NCBI GenBank assembly: GCA_025084515.1
Contig: JAJAGP010000366.1
Location: 372,001 to 436,000, forward strand
Source of the DNA: Ancistrus triradiatus
Taxonomy: Eukaryota > Chordata > Actinopteri > Siluriformes > Loricariidae
Direction: 5' to 3'
DNA: 64,000 nt
The stretch's first letter is position 1. The number at the start of each line of letters is the position of its first letter. A model generated the notes under the pieces. The model worked only from the letters and a program-made list of their open reading frames with translations. It did no database searches and was not told the origin of the DNA. A program made the position numbers and the translations under genes. Of the stretch, positions 21,331 to 32,880 are shown piece after piece.

Positions 21331-21440
21331 ATTACACCATTTAGCAGATGCCATTATCCAGAACAACTTTGATGTACAATCTAAACTTTGTTTCACAGCC
21401 CAACAATCCAAGGACTGGGACTCAAACCCTCAAATCTGCA
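21331..21440 (-). mobile_element. Degraded tRNA-derived SINE
   Basis: CACCATTTAGCAGATGCCAT and TATCCAGAACAACTTTGATG match the tail of the 3387-3585 SINE. The body and head are largely lost, with a trace of the B box (GACTCAAACCC). Confidence 0.6.
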
Positions 21441-21469
21441 GTTGATTTATTGATAATCCAAAATATAAA

Positions 21470-21876
21470 TCTCTCATTTACACAGTATTCAGACCATATA
21501 CTGTAAAACTCCAGATTGAGGTCTGGTACATCAAATTTTTAATTATCCACGAGATATTCCTAGAACTTGACCGGAGTTCACTCGGGACAAATAAATTTGA
21601 ATGTACGTAGTTTACAGGCACACACAATAGTCTATATAAGGTTCCACGATCCACACTGCATATCAGTCCAAGAAACTCTACAAAACATCAAATTAAGGGT
21701 CTGAATAGTGATGTAAATGAGATATTATCAGTGTTTGATTTTAAAAATTTCTAAAAGCAAGTTGTCATTATGGATTATCGAGTGTAGAAAGATATAAATT
21801 TGACCTGTTGCATATTAAATGCATAACACAAAGTGTGCAAAACAAGTTGAGGGGGCTGAATACTTTCTGAATCAAC
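21470..21876 (+). mobile_element. Internally deleted Tc1 derivative (MITE-like)
   Basis: The left part (CAGTATTCAGACCATATACT, GGCACACACAATAGTCTATA) and the right part (GTCATTATGGATTATCGAGT, GGGGGCTGAATACTTTCTGA) match the two ends of the Tc1 family whose transposase fragment is at 18461. The whole gene is missing, leaving about 400 bp. Confidence 0.75.
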
Positions 21877-22034
21877 TTTATTCTTTTTTTTAAATGACAA
21901 AACATGTTTAAAGCGTCATTCAAAAAGCTGAAAGTCTGCACAAATGACATGTGCATTAAGCAGTAAGATCTTTAAGCTTACCAATTAGCATCGGACAGTT
22001 TTTCATGTAGCTTAATGGCATATGATGAAAGGGT

Positions 22035-22262
22035 TGAGGGATCTGGCAACCCTGGAATTCAACGCAGCACCCAATGAACGACTATCGAACACTTTGCAGA
22101 GACAAACGGATTATAATACTGGAAAAAAATGGAGAATTAGATTATTTTATATTAAAGTTTGAGGTTTATGTCACATATTTCTGTCCGATTATTGGCTGGT
22201 TGGCATTATCTGATGTAAAGGCTGATTTTCTGCAGTTGTCGCATTATTGAATGCATGTAAAC
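22035..22262 (-). mobile_element. MITE-like repeat, reversed copy
   Basis: The terminal sequence TGCATGTAAACAC at about 22250 and the inner words TTTGAGGTTTATGTCACATA, GGCTGATTTTCTGCAGTTGT and ATCGAACACTTTGCAGAGA are the reverse complement of 50335-50600. The class is unknown. Long, weak terminal symmetry suggests a non-autonomous DNA element. Confidence 0.65.
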
Positions 22263-22319
22263 ACCTCGTTTTCCTCCAGCCTTTTCCATTTTCAGTTACC
22301 TTTAGTCCAGGGAGCTGGG

Positions 22320-22487
22320 TATTTACATTTACAGCAGTTAGCATACAGTCTTACAATCCAAGCAATTGTAGGTTAAGGCTCTTGCTCAAGAACCCAACAG
22401 TGGCAGCCTTGGCAGAGGTGGGATTTGAACCCTGGACCTTGTGGTCCAGAGTCCAGTACCTTACCCACTAGGCCACCACAGTCCCAC
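22320..22487 (-). mobile_element. tRNA-derived SINE
   Basis: A box (CCCACTAGGCCA on plus) and B box (GGATTTGAACC) are intact. The tail is shortened: GACGCCCTTATCCAGAGCGA is missing. Same family as 3387-3585. Confidence 0.88.
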
Positions 22488-22699
22488 ATGTGGGAATGCA
22501 AGCGGAGCAAGGGTGCCCCCTCATGACAGTAGTCAAATCCATAGGTCAGTATTGTTCAAAGTAGATTCAACGTAAACAAAGTCAGCAACATGATAGGCTA
22601 AGTCTATTACACTTTGTATTCGCTAGACATTTATACTGTGTGATGGTACTGCAAGGACAGACTAAGAGTCATACGAAAAAAGAGCAGCAAGATGGCATG
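22488..22699. other. Unassigned sequence
   Basis: Nothing recognised. Confidence 0.4.
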
Positions 22700-22930
22700 G
22701 TGACCTCCATGAAAAGGCTCTCCAGGACTAGCCCGTTCTCGCTCTCCTTCAGTGGCCCGTCTATCAGCAGAATAAAATCAGAGATGAATGTCGAGGGCTT
22801 TGGGTTCAAATGGAGGCAGCTTTAATTTCAGATTCTATAACTCTGAACTGTCTGCAGAGGTTGTCAGCCGCCACAGAGTGCACACCTGGCCTTTTTGAGA
22901 CGCTGCCCGGCTGCTAAATAGCGCTCGTCC
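22700..22930. other. Possible conserved noncoding element
   Basis: Complex unique block with GGCAGCTTTAATTTCAGATT and CTATCAGCAGAATAAAATCA. No repeat match. Inference only. Confidence 0.3.
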
Positions 22931-24129
22931 CTCGTGCCTGGGTCGGATCCTGACTCCCGCTTTCATTCCGACTCTCTTTGTCCTTGTCGCATGCTTGTGC
23001 TCAATTGCTTTCTCTCAAATTTCATCACTGGCCCATTATTGCGATTCCTCTTGGGTTTCCATTTCAAAACTAGTTTCTTTTCTGCCACTGATCTCTGCAC
23101 CCCTTTTTTGTTGTGGTTAAGGAAAACCGCCTTGGCTTGGATCAAAATAGAAAGGAATGTCACTAAACTGAGGTCTACATTGGATGAAATGAGCTTCAGG
23201 ACTACATGAGCCAGTCGATTATCTAGCCATCTCCACACAAGTATGGTTTAAAGCCCCCTGAACAGGTAAAACTAAAAAGGTTTTATATTGAATACAAATA
23301 AACCTAAAGAGTCCAGGAACATCTCTGCACAGTCAGCTAGCTTAGTAAAGAATGAGCTTGCTAACGTCTAATGAAAGATGGAAGAATTTGCATCATTGTA
23401 TTCTCAGCAAGTATTTAATATTAGCTAATACTGCTATGGCTGGCACAGTGGTGCAAGTGCTTTGCTCTAGTACTCCACCAGTATTGCCCTTAACACTAGT
23501 ATAGCCTTCTAAATCATTTGTTTGTTTGTTTAGGGACCCAATGTAATAGCCTCTCTATATTATAAAATCCCACATAACTTCTATGGACAAAATAAGCCTG
23601 TGTGGAGAAATATGCTCTGCTCCCCACCACATATGCCTGTGATGCCTTACCCAATGGAAGCCATTTGAATTCTGCAATAGATTGTTATTATATTTTAATC
23701 CTCATACACATTGTCTGAAATAATTCAGATACCTCTCAAGAGCAACTGACATACCACATAAAGGAAGGAGGAAGCCATTTCATGGGTACTACCCTAAAGA
23801 AAATAAGACCCATGCCTGGTTGGTGTACCAGTGCAATCTGAACGTCTGCCCAAGCACGCATTACCCACAGTGCCTGGGTCATTACTGACAGCTAATGCTA
23901 CAGCTCTTTGTAAGTGGTTCCATGCTCCTTGACTCCGTACATAGCTATTTTCTCTGCAGGGCTCAGTGGACGTGAATGAAGTCCATATATTTCAGTTCCC
24001 GACGCACAACGATAGTAGGTTCTCACACTGGGGCGGATATTGATAAGGATTTGGATAGAGGCCAAGTTTATAAGGTTAAATTACCTAAGTGGGAAAAGAG
24101 GGAAATAGCTAAAAGAGTAATTAACCCAG
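22931..24129. other. Unassigned sequence
   Basis: About 1.2 kb, apparently unique, with a TTTG tetranucleotide run near 23517-23532. Open frames on both strands near 22934-23238 show no domain. Confidence 0.4.
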
Positions 24130-24400
24130 TTCCCAATTAACTACCATGGCAAATGTTTCTCATAAATATTTTAGTTACCCCAGGAAAAATGTTCGCAGTT
24201 TGACAGAAACACCCGGTTCACGGCTTTTTAATCCTCCATGGAACGGGACCCAGTTTGGCCATAAATGACTGAGCAGAATCCTGAAAAGAGGCGAAATTGA
24301 ATGCATGCGCCAACGTTGAAGGCTACAGCATGTTCAATTCAGCCAAATTGGAAATAGCCAGAGGAGGTTAACGTTACATAGTTACCCTTCTCACCCTGCG
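24130..24400. other. Possible conserved noncoding element
   Basis: Contains GGCTTTTTAATCCTCCATGG and GTTTGGCCATAAATGACTGA in unique sequence. A short GA tract follows at about 24476-24492. Confidence 0.25.
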
Positions 24401-24719
24401 CAAAGTGTACGGTTAAACATGCGTGCATCTGCTTGAGCAGCACCACAAGAAATTGACCGAGTAACAGAAAGCGAGTGAGAGAGAGAGAGAGAGGGCGAGA
24501 GAAGTAAAGAGCGAGGTAATAGTCCCCTGATGAAATCTGATAAACAGCAATTGAGCCGGGACATGCGTCCTGCCTGGAGCCAGACCTGAACTGTGAGTGT
24601 GTGTATATCTGTGTGACAGCCTAATAAGCAGTCAACAGCCTTCAGCAAGTCGAGGTGGAATATGCATGTATATGCATGTGTATGTGTGTGGTGCTCGGTC
24701 GGAGGGGGGGGGCAGGGCT
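24401..24719. other. Unassigned sequence with GA and G tracts
   Basis: (GA)n at about 24476-24492, TG-rich words at 24595-24690 and a run of nine G at 24704-24712. Confidence 0.5.
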
Positions 24720-24960
24720 TATGTGGGTCTTGCTAACTCATGAAGCGGAGAAAATTAAACAGGCCTCTTTTTCCAGCCCCTGCTCCCCGGGGCTAGCGCC
24801 AAGCCTGAGCACTTGACTTGAGTTTCACTTTTGCTTGGGTCTCATCAAATGCCGTGGTATTTTCAGCTGCGAGGGACAGCGCTCAAAATAAGAAATAATT
24901 ACAAGTGCTTTCTGGGGCCGCGCATGTGTGTTTACGTATGTGAGAGCTGAAGCGAGGGAG
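24720..24960. other. Possible conserved noncoding element
   Basis: Complex GC-balanced block including CCCCGGGGCTAGCGCC, TTGACTTGAGTTTCACTTTT and AAATAAGAAATAATTACAAG. Unique in the window. Confidence 0.3.
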
Positions 24961-25389
24961 GAATGGTCTGTGTGAGGACGTCCATGTGTCCCATTTGGAA
25001 ATGAATGGTGAAAATCAGCTTCCTCTTTCCTTCCTCTCGTCTGCAGTTAGATGGTGGTCTGTTCTTGCTCAGTGGCAGCACAAATAACACAGCTGTCATG
25101 AGGAGCATCTCCCAGGTATACTTCAACTCCAGGAGTTCGGCAGAAGAAGGCCTGACCTCGATTTGGAAAGGCGAGACAGAGTGTGGTTATTGCCACTGTG
25201 AGGTTTTCCAGCTAAGTTAAGCAAAGGCCGACCTGGAAGCATTTGAATATACACAGCTCATACCGCTGAATGTCACGCTGGATATTCTGTGCAGACCTGG
25301 ATTTCACTGGGGTGTGTTTCAATTCAAGAGTTGGAACATGGCGACACAAGGCAACACTCGAGCTGCCGTCAAGCAATGGAAAAGGTACT
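24961..25389. other. Unassigned sequence
   Basis: Apparently unique. Frames at 25005-25220 (plus) and 25212-25682 (minus) have no recognisable domain. Confidence 0.35.
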
Positions 25390-25510
25390 GAACTACTGAG
25401 CAGAAGATTAAGAGGCTCAAGTCCCTGTATTGTCAAGTTGCTATTGTTGGGGCTTTGAACAAGTTCTTTAACCCTAAATTGCTTGGATTGTACCATGTAA
25501 GATTGTATCG
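25390..25510 (+). mobile_element. tRNA-derived SINE fragment
   Basis: CTATTGTTGGGGCTTTGAAC, then AAGTTCTTTAACCCTAAATT and GCTTGGATTGTACCATGTAA match the body of the 3387 family in plus orientation. A weak B-box trace (GGCTCAAGTCC) precedes it. The tail is lost. Confidence 0.65.
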
Positions 25511-26794
25511 CATTACCAGGTTGAAGTGGCCCTGATCTTTTTTGCCTTAATGTGACCCATATGTGACCCCGAGCCACTTTCATATGTGGTCCTAGATCGG
25601 ATATGTATCCGAAATGCACTGAGTAGAAGAGGAAATGACAGCAGTGAGGGAGGTCTCCATTGGTGGGATTGGTGGGTGACATCTCTGTGATAGCAAAACT
25701 CGAAGTTAGAAGTGACAGTTTCTGTTTAGGTTGGATGTGTTAGGAGGAAGAATTGTGGAAAGCATAACTGCTACATGTAAAGACTGAAAGATTCTGATGT
25801 TCTTTGGGAAACAAATGGCAAATTTGTGAGTGGTTGCTGCCAAATTTGTTGCTATTAATAGGAGCCTGTCAGAACCTGCCAAGAGTCGGATGCACAGGGC
25901 TGTTCAAAGGTATTTATTAAACAGAAGCAGAAATCAGGCAGGGATTCAAGGTTCAAATCCAAAGGACGACGCAGGTAGGCAATCAGGAAAGAGGTACAGG
26001 TCAGTACCGAGAGGGACAGGGACAGGTAGAAAAATGTTTAGAGACACAAACAAGTGCAGCTTAGCACTAAATTGGCATAAATAGGAACAGAATATGAAGA
26101 AGAGCTGAAGATTAAATGACTGGCCAATCAGAGAGTGGGAGTGAAGACACCCGGGTACACACTGGGCATACACTTTCTATTTTTTATTGTCTATTTTCTG
26201 TACTAACATTTAGCTTCTCAGTATGTATGCATGCTGCCATTTTTCACCCTCACATTTTTTTGTTTGTCGAATTGTGGAGATGTTGTATATTTGACCTAAT
26301 ATGTAATGTCTTGGGTCAATGCTGTGTCCTCTTCAAAGCAAGTTTATAAATAAGGAAGAAAAAGGTCATAATGTTGGCATTCAGAGCCAAGCATTTGTAG
26401 GAAGCAAAATGAACTATTTTCTATGGTTCTTAAGATGGTTTCTGCATGTTTTTCCCACCGTGTCCTTGGTCGGTGAATGGCACGTGTAAAGTTTATGACT
26501 TTTTATTGTCAACTCAAAAGATGTTTTTTATCCCCTGCGGATCAACATCTCTTTATATGCAAGTCCTGGCTTTCTGCAGCGTATTCATTTCCAAGCAGTG
26601 ACGTTCGTTCTGTTTACAGCATGTACGTCTTTGTGAAGGTGTGTTGTTCTTGGCAGGACCATTTCATCACTTAAAGTCAATAACAGTTGGGTTTTTTCAT
26701 CTTTCTTTTTAATTCCTGACTTTTTAAAGTCAGATTAGATGCCAAATGTCCTCACACGGGTAGAAAGATCTGCCATTTCTGACATTATGGGGAC
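25511..26794. other. Unassigned sequence
   Basis: About 1.3 kb without a recognised repeat or gene. Confidence 0.4.
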
Positions 26795-26850
26795 ATTTTG
26801 CTGGTCCACTCGTACCAGTGCAATACGCACTAACACGCCTCCACCACAGC
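26795..26850 (-). repeat. Fragment of a fish interspersed repeat, reversed
   Basis: GGTCCACTCGTACCAGTGCA and CACTAACACGCCTCCACCAC are the reverse complement of the repeat words at 18262 and 29540. Confidence 0.5.
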
Positions 26851-27534
26851 ATGGAGCTGATGAATGGAAAACAAGGATTTGGGTTTAAATAAATGCTTTA
26901 ACTGTATCAGACTGTATAAATTGCAACCCAACAAGCAGGTCAATAGCAGCTGATTGCACTGTACTGTGGTGTTGCTCCTGAGCAGTGCTAAAGTTGAAGC
27001 TTCAATTCTAGATTTTCAAGGAGCAGGTCCATCCAAAGCATATATTGCCATGGTAACTGAGCAGGGCTTGACAGAATCGTATTCGGTGGCACCAATGACC
27101 TAAATTAGCCAGGCCTTTCTCATTAAGCTAAATATGGTTGACCAGCATTCCAGTGTCCAATGTATTCTGATCTTTGCTGGTTTTATCAGCAGGAATATTC
27201 TAATGACAAACTCAATTTAGCATGCATGTTGCTGTTTTTCACTCTGGCTGTGATATTTATTGACTGATAATCTTAGAGTTTCAGTGTATTTGCATTTTCT
27301 ATAATTATATCTAATTATGTAATTTTTGTAATAATATGTCATTTAGATAATTGCTATATAATTGCTAACTGTAGGCTTGCCTTATTATTGTAGCTTCCAC
27401 CTGAATATCACAGGCACTGCTTCTGATGATGGCGTCAGAAAATGTTTGAGAAGGTTACGTGTGAAGTTCGAGAACTCTTTCGAAATTTCTTGTAACTGCA
27501 ACTTGACAGTCCCAGTGACCAGTAATCTTTGATA
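26851..27534. other. Unassigned sequence
   Basis: AT-rich. No recognised features. Confidence 0.4.
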
Positions 27535-28303
27535 GAACAACTTGTGTGCTTAGGGTCATTTGAGATTCAGTTCAAAGAAAGATTTCTTGTCCTTTTCCTG
27601 TAGTATTTGCTGGTATTTTTCAGAATTCATTGTTCCATCAGTGACCTCAATTTGTCCTGGCCTAGATGCAGCGAAACACGTATAAACCATGATACTACCA
27701 CCACCATGTTTCACTGATAAAGTTCTTATGCTGGAACTCCACCATGTACACCTTTGTTGTTCAGTATTCTCCTGATTGTGGAGATATCAGCCACTGTGAT
27801 AGTGGTCTTTGGTTACTTAGAAGTTACCCTGGGTTCCTTGCTTTTGGATTGATCTACGTTGGTCAACCAGTCCCGGGGAGGGTAACAACGGTCTTGATTT
27901 TCCTCCATTTGGAGTCCCAACTTTCTAGAGATGGTCTTGTAACATTTTCCAGCCTGATGAACATTAATACCTTTTATTCCGGACCCGTTCATGCCATGAT
28001 ACTCTTCCACAAGCATGTGTGGTGAAGATCAGACATTGATAGATCCCTGTTCTATCTCACACCTTACTGTCTTAGATAGAAAACATCTTTACCTTCACCT
28101 TAAAATTGCTAATCCTAGCTTTTCACATACTTTACATTCAGGGATATCTAACATGTCATCTTTTTGTTTCTCCATAAATGAATGGCCAAGTGTATTATCT
28201 TTTGTCTAATTTGTTGAATTTGGTTCTCTTTGTGTACTTTTAAGACTTGTGTGAAAGTTTGTGTGAACATTCTTAAGGGATCACCAACCTTCAAGCACCA
28301 CTG
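27535..28303 (-). mobile_element. Tc1 remnant, CAGTGGTGCTTGAAAG family
   Basis: The right end TTCAAGCACCACTGT is the family's terminal repeat. Inner words include CATGATACTACCACCACCAT, GTTACCCTGGGTTCCTTGC, CCCGGGGAGGGTAACAACG and TTTTCCAGCCTGATGAACAT, in normal minus-strand order. The C-terminal part and left terminal repeat are missing and a central block is deleted near 27735. Confidence 0.9.
27813..28016 (-). pseudogene. Tc1 transposase DNA-binding region, decayed
   Basis: A 67-codon minus frame contains VHQAGKCYKTISRKLGLQ, the first helix-turn-helix of the family (intact relatives read close to AHQAGKGYKTIS). It continues into a shifted linker (PPRDWLTNVDQSK) and ends KEPRVTSK, which matches the second helix-turn-helix entry. 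The catalytic residues lie outside this frame in sequence to the left. The ATG at the start approximates the natural region, but the preceding residues have changed. Frame breaks show it is inactive. It is adjacent to an intact-looking right terminal repeat. Confidence 0.82.
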
Positions 28304-28450
28304 TTTGTGGTGGGATAGTTGGATTAAATCAAAATCATTTATGCTATACTTTCTGTTCATTTCACATAGACTATGCTTATGGATGTCTATATGGGTTACA
28401 GATAGGGCTGTTCAATTAATCCTATTTGAATAGTTTTTGATTTTTTTTAC
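28304..28450. other. Short unassigned spacer
   Basis: AT-rich, between the Tc1 end and the SINE. Confidence 0.35.
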
Positions 28451-28612
28451 TGCATGGCCCAGTCATTAAAGGTCTGTACAACCAATCAGAAGTTTCTTTT
28501 GGAATTCAAATTCCAGTGCTACCAAGTTGCCACTGTTGGATTTTAGAGCAAGGCTTTTGCAAAGCTTTCTTACTTGTAAGTTGCTCTGGAAAAAAATCTG
28601 TAATTGCAATGC
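28451..28612 (+). mobile_element. tRNA-derived SINE, diverged
   Basis: An A-box-like TGGCCCAGTCAT at about 28454, a B-box-like GGAATTCAAATTCC, the body GTTGCCACTGTTGGATTTTA and the tail AAGTTGCTCTGGAAAAA mark a plus-strand copy of the 3387 family. Confidence 0.7.
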
Positions 28613-29439
28613 TTATTGCTTGGATTTGCAGTGACTATGTTCTTTAGAAATCTACAGACCTCTCCTGTGAAGTGGGTAAAGAAATGGAGAAAATAACCAT
28701 CTGGACAGCCCTCTGAAAAAAAAGGTTTATATGTCATTCCTTCCCTTTTACAGTATTTTGTTAGGCCTCACTTCATCTCAATAACAGCTTCAGTACTGCC
28801 AGGTAAGGATTCTAAGTGTGTCCATTGCATATTTCAGAATACACATGTTGGTGCGTTGGCGTCTAGGCTGCCCAGAATTCTAGCTTCTCGAGATAAAGTA
28901 TTATGTAAAAGTCTGGAAATTATAGTACATTGTAACACGATTTTCCAGAGAACAAATCTAAAATGGCGTCATTTCTGCGCATTTGAAGGCATATAGTATA
29001 GAATAAAAAAATTGTTTTGCAAAACACATGTGCAAAACTTTGGGCAGCTTTCCAGAGGATGTTAATTGATATTAAAATTCATGTAGCTTAACTTAACTTT
29101 AGAGCTTTGGTTAACATTTCACTTGGAAAAAGCATGGAATTTGACTAGGAGAGCAGTGTACAGTTTCTTCCATTAGATCTGTTCTGTAATGTTAGATTTT
29201 ATTGACATTGGGGCATTTCCAGTCATTCCACTTTATGAATTGCCTATATGTTGCATATTGTGACTGCTTATATGCTTAAAGATTGATTGTGCGTCTGAAG
29301 GTATTATTTCAGGAAGGGACACTGCAATTTAAAAGGTATATATGTGAAGGAAACTTAAACCCACCTCCTTGTTTGAACACTCATTGTCCATTTTATGAGT
29401 TCCACTTACCGTCTATGTAGTTCCACAGACTGTAGTCCA
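28613..29439. other. Unassigned sequence
   Basis: AT-rich. ACTTTGGGCAGC-type words near 29037 hint at another decayed DNA element, but support is too weak to call. Confidence 0.35.
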
Positions 29440-29590
29440 TCTTTTGCAGTGTTAGCCCCCTTTTACCATGTTATTTCATGGTCAGGACCCCACAGGACCA
29501 GCACAGGTCAGGTACTATTTGGGTGGTGGATCATTCTCAGCATTGCAGTGACACTGGTGTGGTGGTGGTGAGTTAGTGCGTTGTGCTGGG
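29440..29590 (+). repeat. Fish interspersed repeat fragment
   Basis: GTCAGGACCCCACAGGACCA, then GGTGGATCATTCTCAGCATT and GCAGTGACACTGGTGTGGTG belong to the same repeat as 18262-18355. The two window copies preserve different, adjoining parts. Confidence 0.7.
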
Positions 29591-30259
29591 GGTTGCAAAA
29601 GCTTGTGGTCCCAGGTACATTGACCCACGCCGGCCCCCTCATGACCGCCTCGGCAGCCTCAAGTCAAAAGTGTTCAAACGTGGCCTAACGTTTCTCATTT
29701 TTGCGCGGTGATAAAATGCCGCTGGAGTGTGTGAGGAAGGCAGATTGTTTTCATGAGACATGTTATCCCTCGTACCTGCCAGCTCTTTTTCCAACCACAA
29801 GTTCACATTCCCCACACAAAGACTTATCCACAAAGCACACATTTATCTCGTCTTCAAGCAAGGGGCATGAGAATGCTTCCAACAATTGCAAGTACGCATT
29901 CACGCACACAAGAGTCTGTAACATGCATGTCTCCCTCTCTTTGCTGTTTGAGAGAGAGAGAAGTGTTTATGGGTAGGTTGTTTGGAGCGGATATAAGCCT
30001 CTGACCCAGACTGGAGGCTTCTGGGGAAGGTCAAACCCCATTGACCTCTGCATTCCGCAGGCTGTTGTGGGCAACCCCAAAATGCCTTCAAGGTATACAC
30101 ACAAACACGCAATCGCACACACACACTTGTCCAGTGTCATGGTCTCTATTGATGATCCACCATGCAGTACCACTCATTGGAACACTAGTAATATTAATTA
30201 ATCACATCCTCCAATAGCAGCGTCTTGTCAATAAAACCAAAGTAACATAAAGATTCGGT
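29591..30259. other. Unassigned sequence
   Basis: Apparently unique, with a short CA tract near 30115-30126. Overlapping frames on both strands have no domains. Confidence 0.35.
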
Positions 30260-30545
30260 TTGCTGTTGTTGGACGGACTCTATGTAGTTAAATAAGTAAA
30301 TAAAGAGAACCCAATAAAACAAATGGGACATAAGTATCACACTTGGTCTTTATTTATTGAGGAAAATCAGGCAATATTACGTATATATGTGGGTGCCTTC
30401 AGTGTCTAGTGTAACCATCTCATTCAACAATAACTCCAAGGAAATGTTTCTGGGAACTGTTGATCAGTCCAGCACACCAGGTTGGAGGGATTTTAGTTTC
30501 AACTCTGGGATGTTGGTGGACATGAACTTAATTCTTCTTTAACCC
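30260..30545 (-). mobile_element. Tc1 fragment, CAGTGGTGCTTGAAAG family
   Basis: AAATAAAGAGAACCCAATAA, TTATTTATTGAGGAAAATC, ACAATAACTCCAAGGAAATG and GGAACTGTTGATCAGTCCAG, then CACACCAGGTTGGAGGGATT, match the terminal region next to the 3' end of the transposase. The terminal 40 bases and most of the gene are missing. Confidence 0.8.
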
Positions 30546-30823
30546 TTATTTGCTAGAATGATTGTGTGTCTGCAGTCTCCGGAGTTAAAAGACATATTTT
30601 TATTTCCTTATATAATTTGTTATCATTTTAAGACCTTGGTAATTAAAGCGACTGGATGTTGATCGGATGGACGTTAAACAGAGAATGCATGCCTTTCCAG
30701 AAATAGTGTTGTGCAAAATGGGGAAAAGATAGGATGTCATGTTTGGTATGGCAAAAGGAAACCTGTCAAAGGACGTTACAATCACTGGAACAACTTGAGC
30801 TACTGGTAAAATCACTGGACGTA
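30546..30823. other. Unassigned spacer
   Basis: Nothing recognised. Confidence 0.4.
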
Positions 30824-31961
30824 CAGTGGGGCAAAAATGTATTTAGTCAGCCACTGATTGTGAACGTTCTCCTGCTTAGAAAGATGAAAGAGGTCTGTAA
30901 TTTTCATCATAGGTGCACTTCAACTATGAGAGACAAAATGAGAAGGATTTTTAAAGAATTTAATTGTAAATCATGGTGGAAAATAAGTATTTGGTCACCC
31001 ACAAACAAGCAAGATTTCTGGCTCTCACAGACCTGTAACTTCTTCTTTAAGAAGCTCTTCTGTCCTCCACTCGTTACCTGTATTAATGGCACCTGTTTGA
31101 CCTCGTTATCTGTATAAAAGACACCTGTCCACAGCCTCAAACAGTCCAGACTCCAAACTCAACCACGGCCAAGACCAAGAGACCTGGTGTCAAAGGACAC
31201 CATGAAGAAAATTGTAGACCTGCAAAGCCAGTCAGGGAAGAGTGAATCTTACAATAGCCAAGCAGGTTTGGTGCAAATAAATTAACTGTGGGAGCAATTG
31301 TAAAAAAAAATGGAAGACATACAAGACCATTGATAATCTCCCTCGATCTTGGGGCTCCACACAAGATCTCATCCCGTGTGGTCAAAATGATCATGAGAAC
31401 AGTGAGCAAAAAAAAATTCCCAACTCTACACGGCGGGGACCTGATGAATGACCTTGCAAGAGAGCTGGGACCAAAAGATCAAAGGCTACCATCAGTAACA
31501 CCACTACGCCGAGAGGGACTCAGATCCTGCAGTGCCAGGCGTGGCCCCCCTGCTTAAGTAGCCAGTACATGTCCAGGCCCGTCTGAAGTTTGCCAGAGAG
31601 CATATGGATGATCCAGAAGAGGATTGGGAGAATATCATGTGGTCAGATGAAACCAAAATAGAACTTTTTGGTAAAAACTGGTGAAGACTTACAGGAAACG
31701 TTTGACCTCTGTCATTTCCAACAAAGGTTATGTTACAAAGTATAGAGTTGAACTTTTGTTATTGACCTAATACTTATTTTCCACCATGATTTGCAATTAA
31801 ATTCTTTATAAATCCTACAATGTGATTTCCTGGATTTTTTTCCTTATTGTGTCTCTCATAGTTGAAGTGTAGCTATGATGAAAATTACAGACCTCTCTCA
31901 ACTTTTAAAATAGGAGAACTTGCACAATCAGTGGCTGACTAAATACCTTTTTGCCTCACTG
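30824..31961 (+). mobile_element. Tc1 transposon, both ends present, large internal deletion
   Basis: It starts CAGTGGGGCAAAAATGTATT and ends TTTTTGCCTCACTG, with TA on each side (30822-30823, 31962-31963). It is the same family as 9013-10311 but with a different deletion: the gene runs from its start to the first catalytic block (GTGGTCAGATGAAACC near 31640). It then jumps at GTAAAAACT to GGTGAAGACTTACAGG near the 3' end. The region lost from the other copy (31165-31385) is kept here. Confidence 0.95.
31154..31690 (+). pseudogene. Tc1 transposase, N-terminal half with frameshifts
   Basis: The gene start (ACGGCCAAGACCAAGAG, the usual ATGGCC changed to ACGGCC) is followed by sequence for the first helix-turn-helix, linker and second helix-turn-helix. 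Part is open as a plus frame at 31288-31557 (IVKKNGRHTRPLIISL, then LRREGLRSCSARR). At least three indels break the frame, including extra A's at about 31302 and 31408. The first catalytic aspartate region is intact as DNA (GGTCAGATGAAACC). The second aspartate and the glutamate are deleted. With its start codon lost it cannot encode transposase. Confidence 0.88.
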
Positions 31962-32279
31962 TAATTGACAGTAATTGTATTATTATTTGAAACAACAGGT
32001 ATATATACACCATCAAACTCTAGTTGAATTACAAATATATTCAGAATAATCTCGACCGCTTTAGAACTTGCCGAATTCGGTTCACATTGCATTTTAACTA
32101 GAAAAAAATTGTCATTCAGCGTTCGCTCGGTACTCGGCGCCCTTGCTTAAACTTGTATGAGTCGAGCCACGCGACTCGTTTGAGCAGATTCTCGATTCAT
32201 GATTCACGATTCACTACACAGTGATTCAGATTCAGTCCTTACTCGTGTAACTTAGTTCTACTCTGCTGTTTTTATCGTG
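31962..32279. other. Unassigned spacer
   Basis: Repeated GATTCA words at about 32185-32240. Otherwise nothing recognised. Confidence 0.35.
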
Positions 32280-32880
32280 TTTTTCTTAGTTGTTTTTACA
32301 TCTACAGTACTGTATTAGTGCAAAAAGTGCCCATGGGTCCTAAAAAGTTTAGGAATTACAGCCAACCGAAAATAAACTCAATGGATACCGAAACAAACAG
32401 GCTGCAGTTAGCATTAGCGGCTATGGTAGCTTCCTCAAACGAGTAGTTAGGTGTTTTGTACTTTTCACTGTCAATCCATTAGTCACTAAATGACACGAGA
32501 AATTTCAGCACTTTATTATAAAATAAGCATTGTGTTAATGAGTTTGGCCAAATGTAGGTTAGTGGAAGTGTTTTAAAAATGAACGAACTTATTATTTATC
32601 ATAGGCTCGCTTTACCAAACACTCTTCATAGTTAAACTCCTCAGTTCATGATACATTTAACGTATTATGGATTTGACTGAAGGTATCCCCTTTGTAAATC
32701 AGGGAGCTCCTGTACAGTACAACTCCATTAATGCATCTAATCCATGTACGTTGTGGATTTTTGGGGGTCTGGAATGGATTCATTCAATTTACGTTATTCC
32801 GTATGGAAAAATTTTGCTCCGTACTCGTCCATTTTCGGGTCTCGACAAGCCTTCTGGAATGAATTAGAACCGATGCACTG
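32280..32880 (+). mobile_element. Decayed Tigger-like element
   Basis: CCATGGGTCCTAAAAAGTTT at about 32331 resembles the start of fish Tigger transposases (MGPKK). The right part (TTCATTCAATTTACGTTATT, CCGTATGGAAAAATTTTGCT, GGAATGAATTA) resembles the terminal region of the same class. The gene between is essentially absent. Recognition is from word-level similarity only, so confidence is moderate. Confidence 0.5.

Noticed and set aside
25212..25682. 156-codon minus frame
   Set aside because: It overlaps a SINE fragment at 25390-25510 and has no domain; chance opening is more likely.
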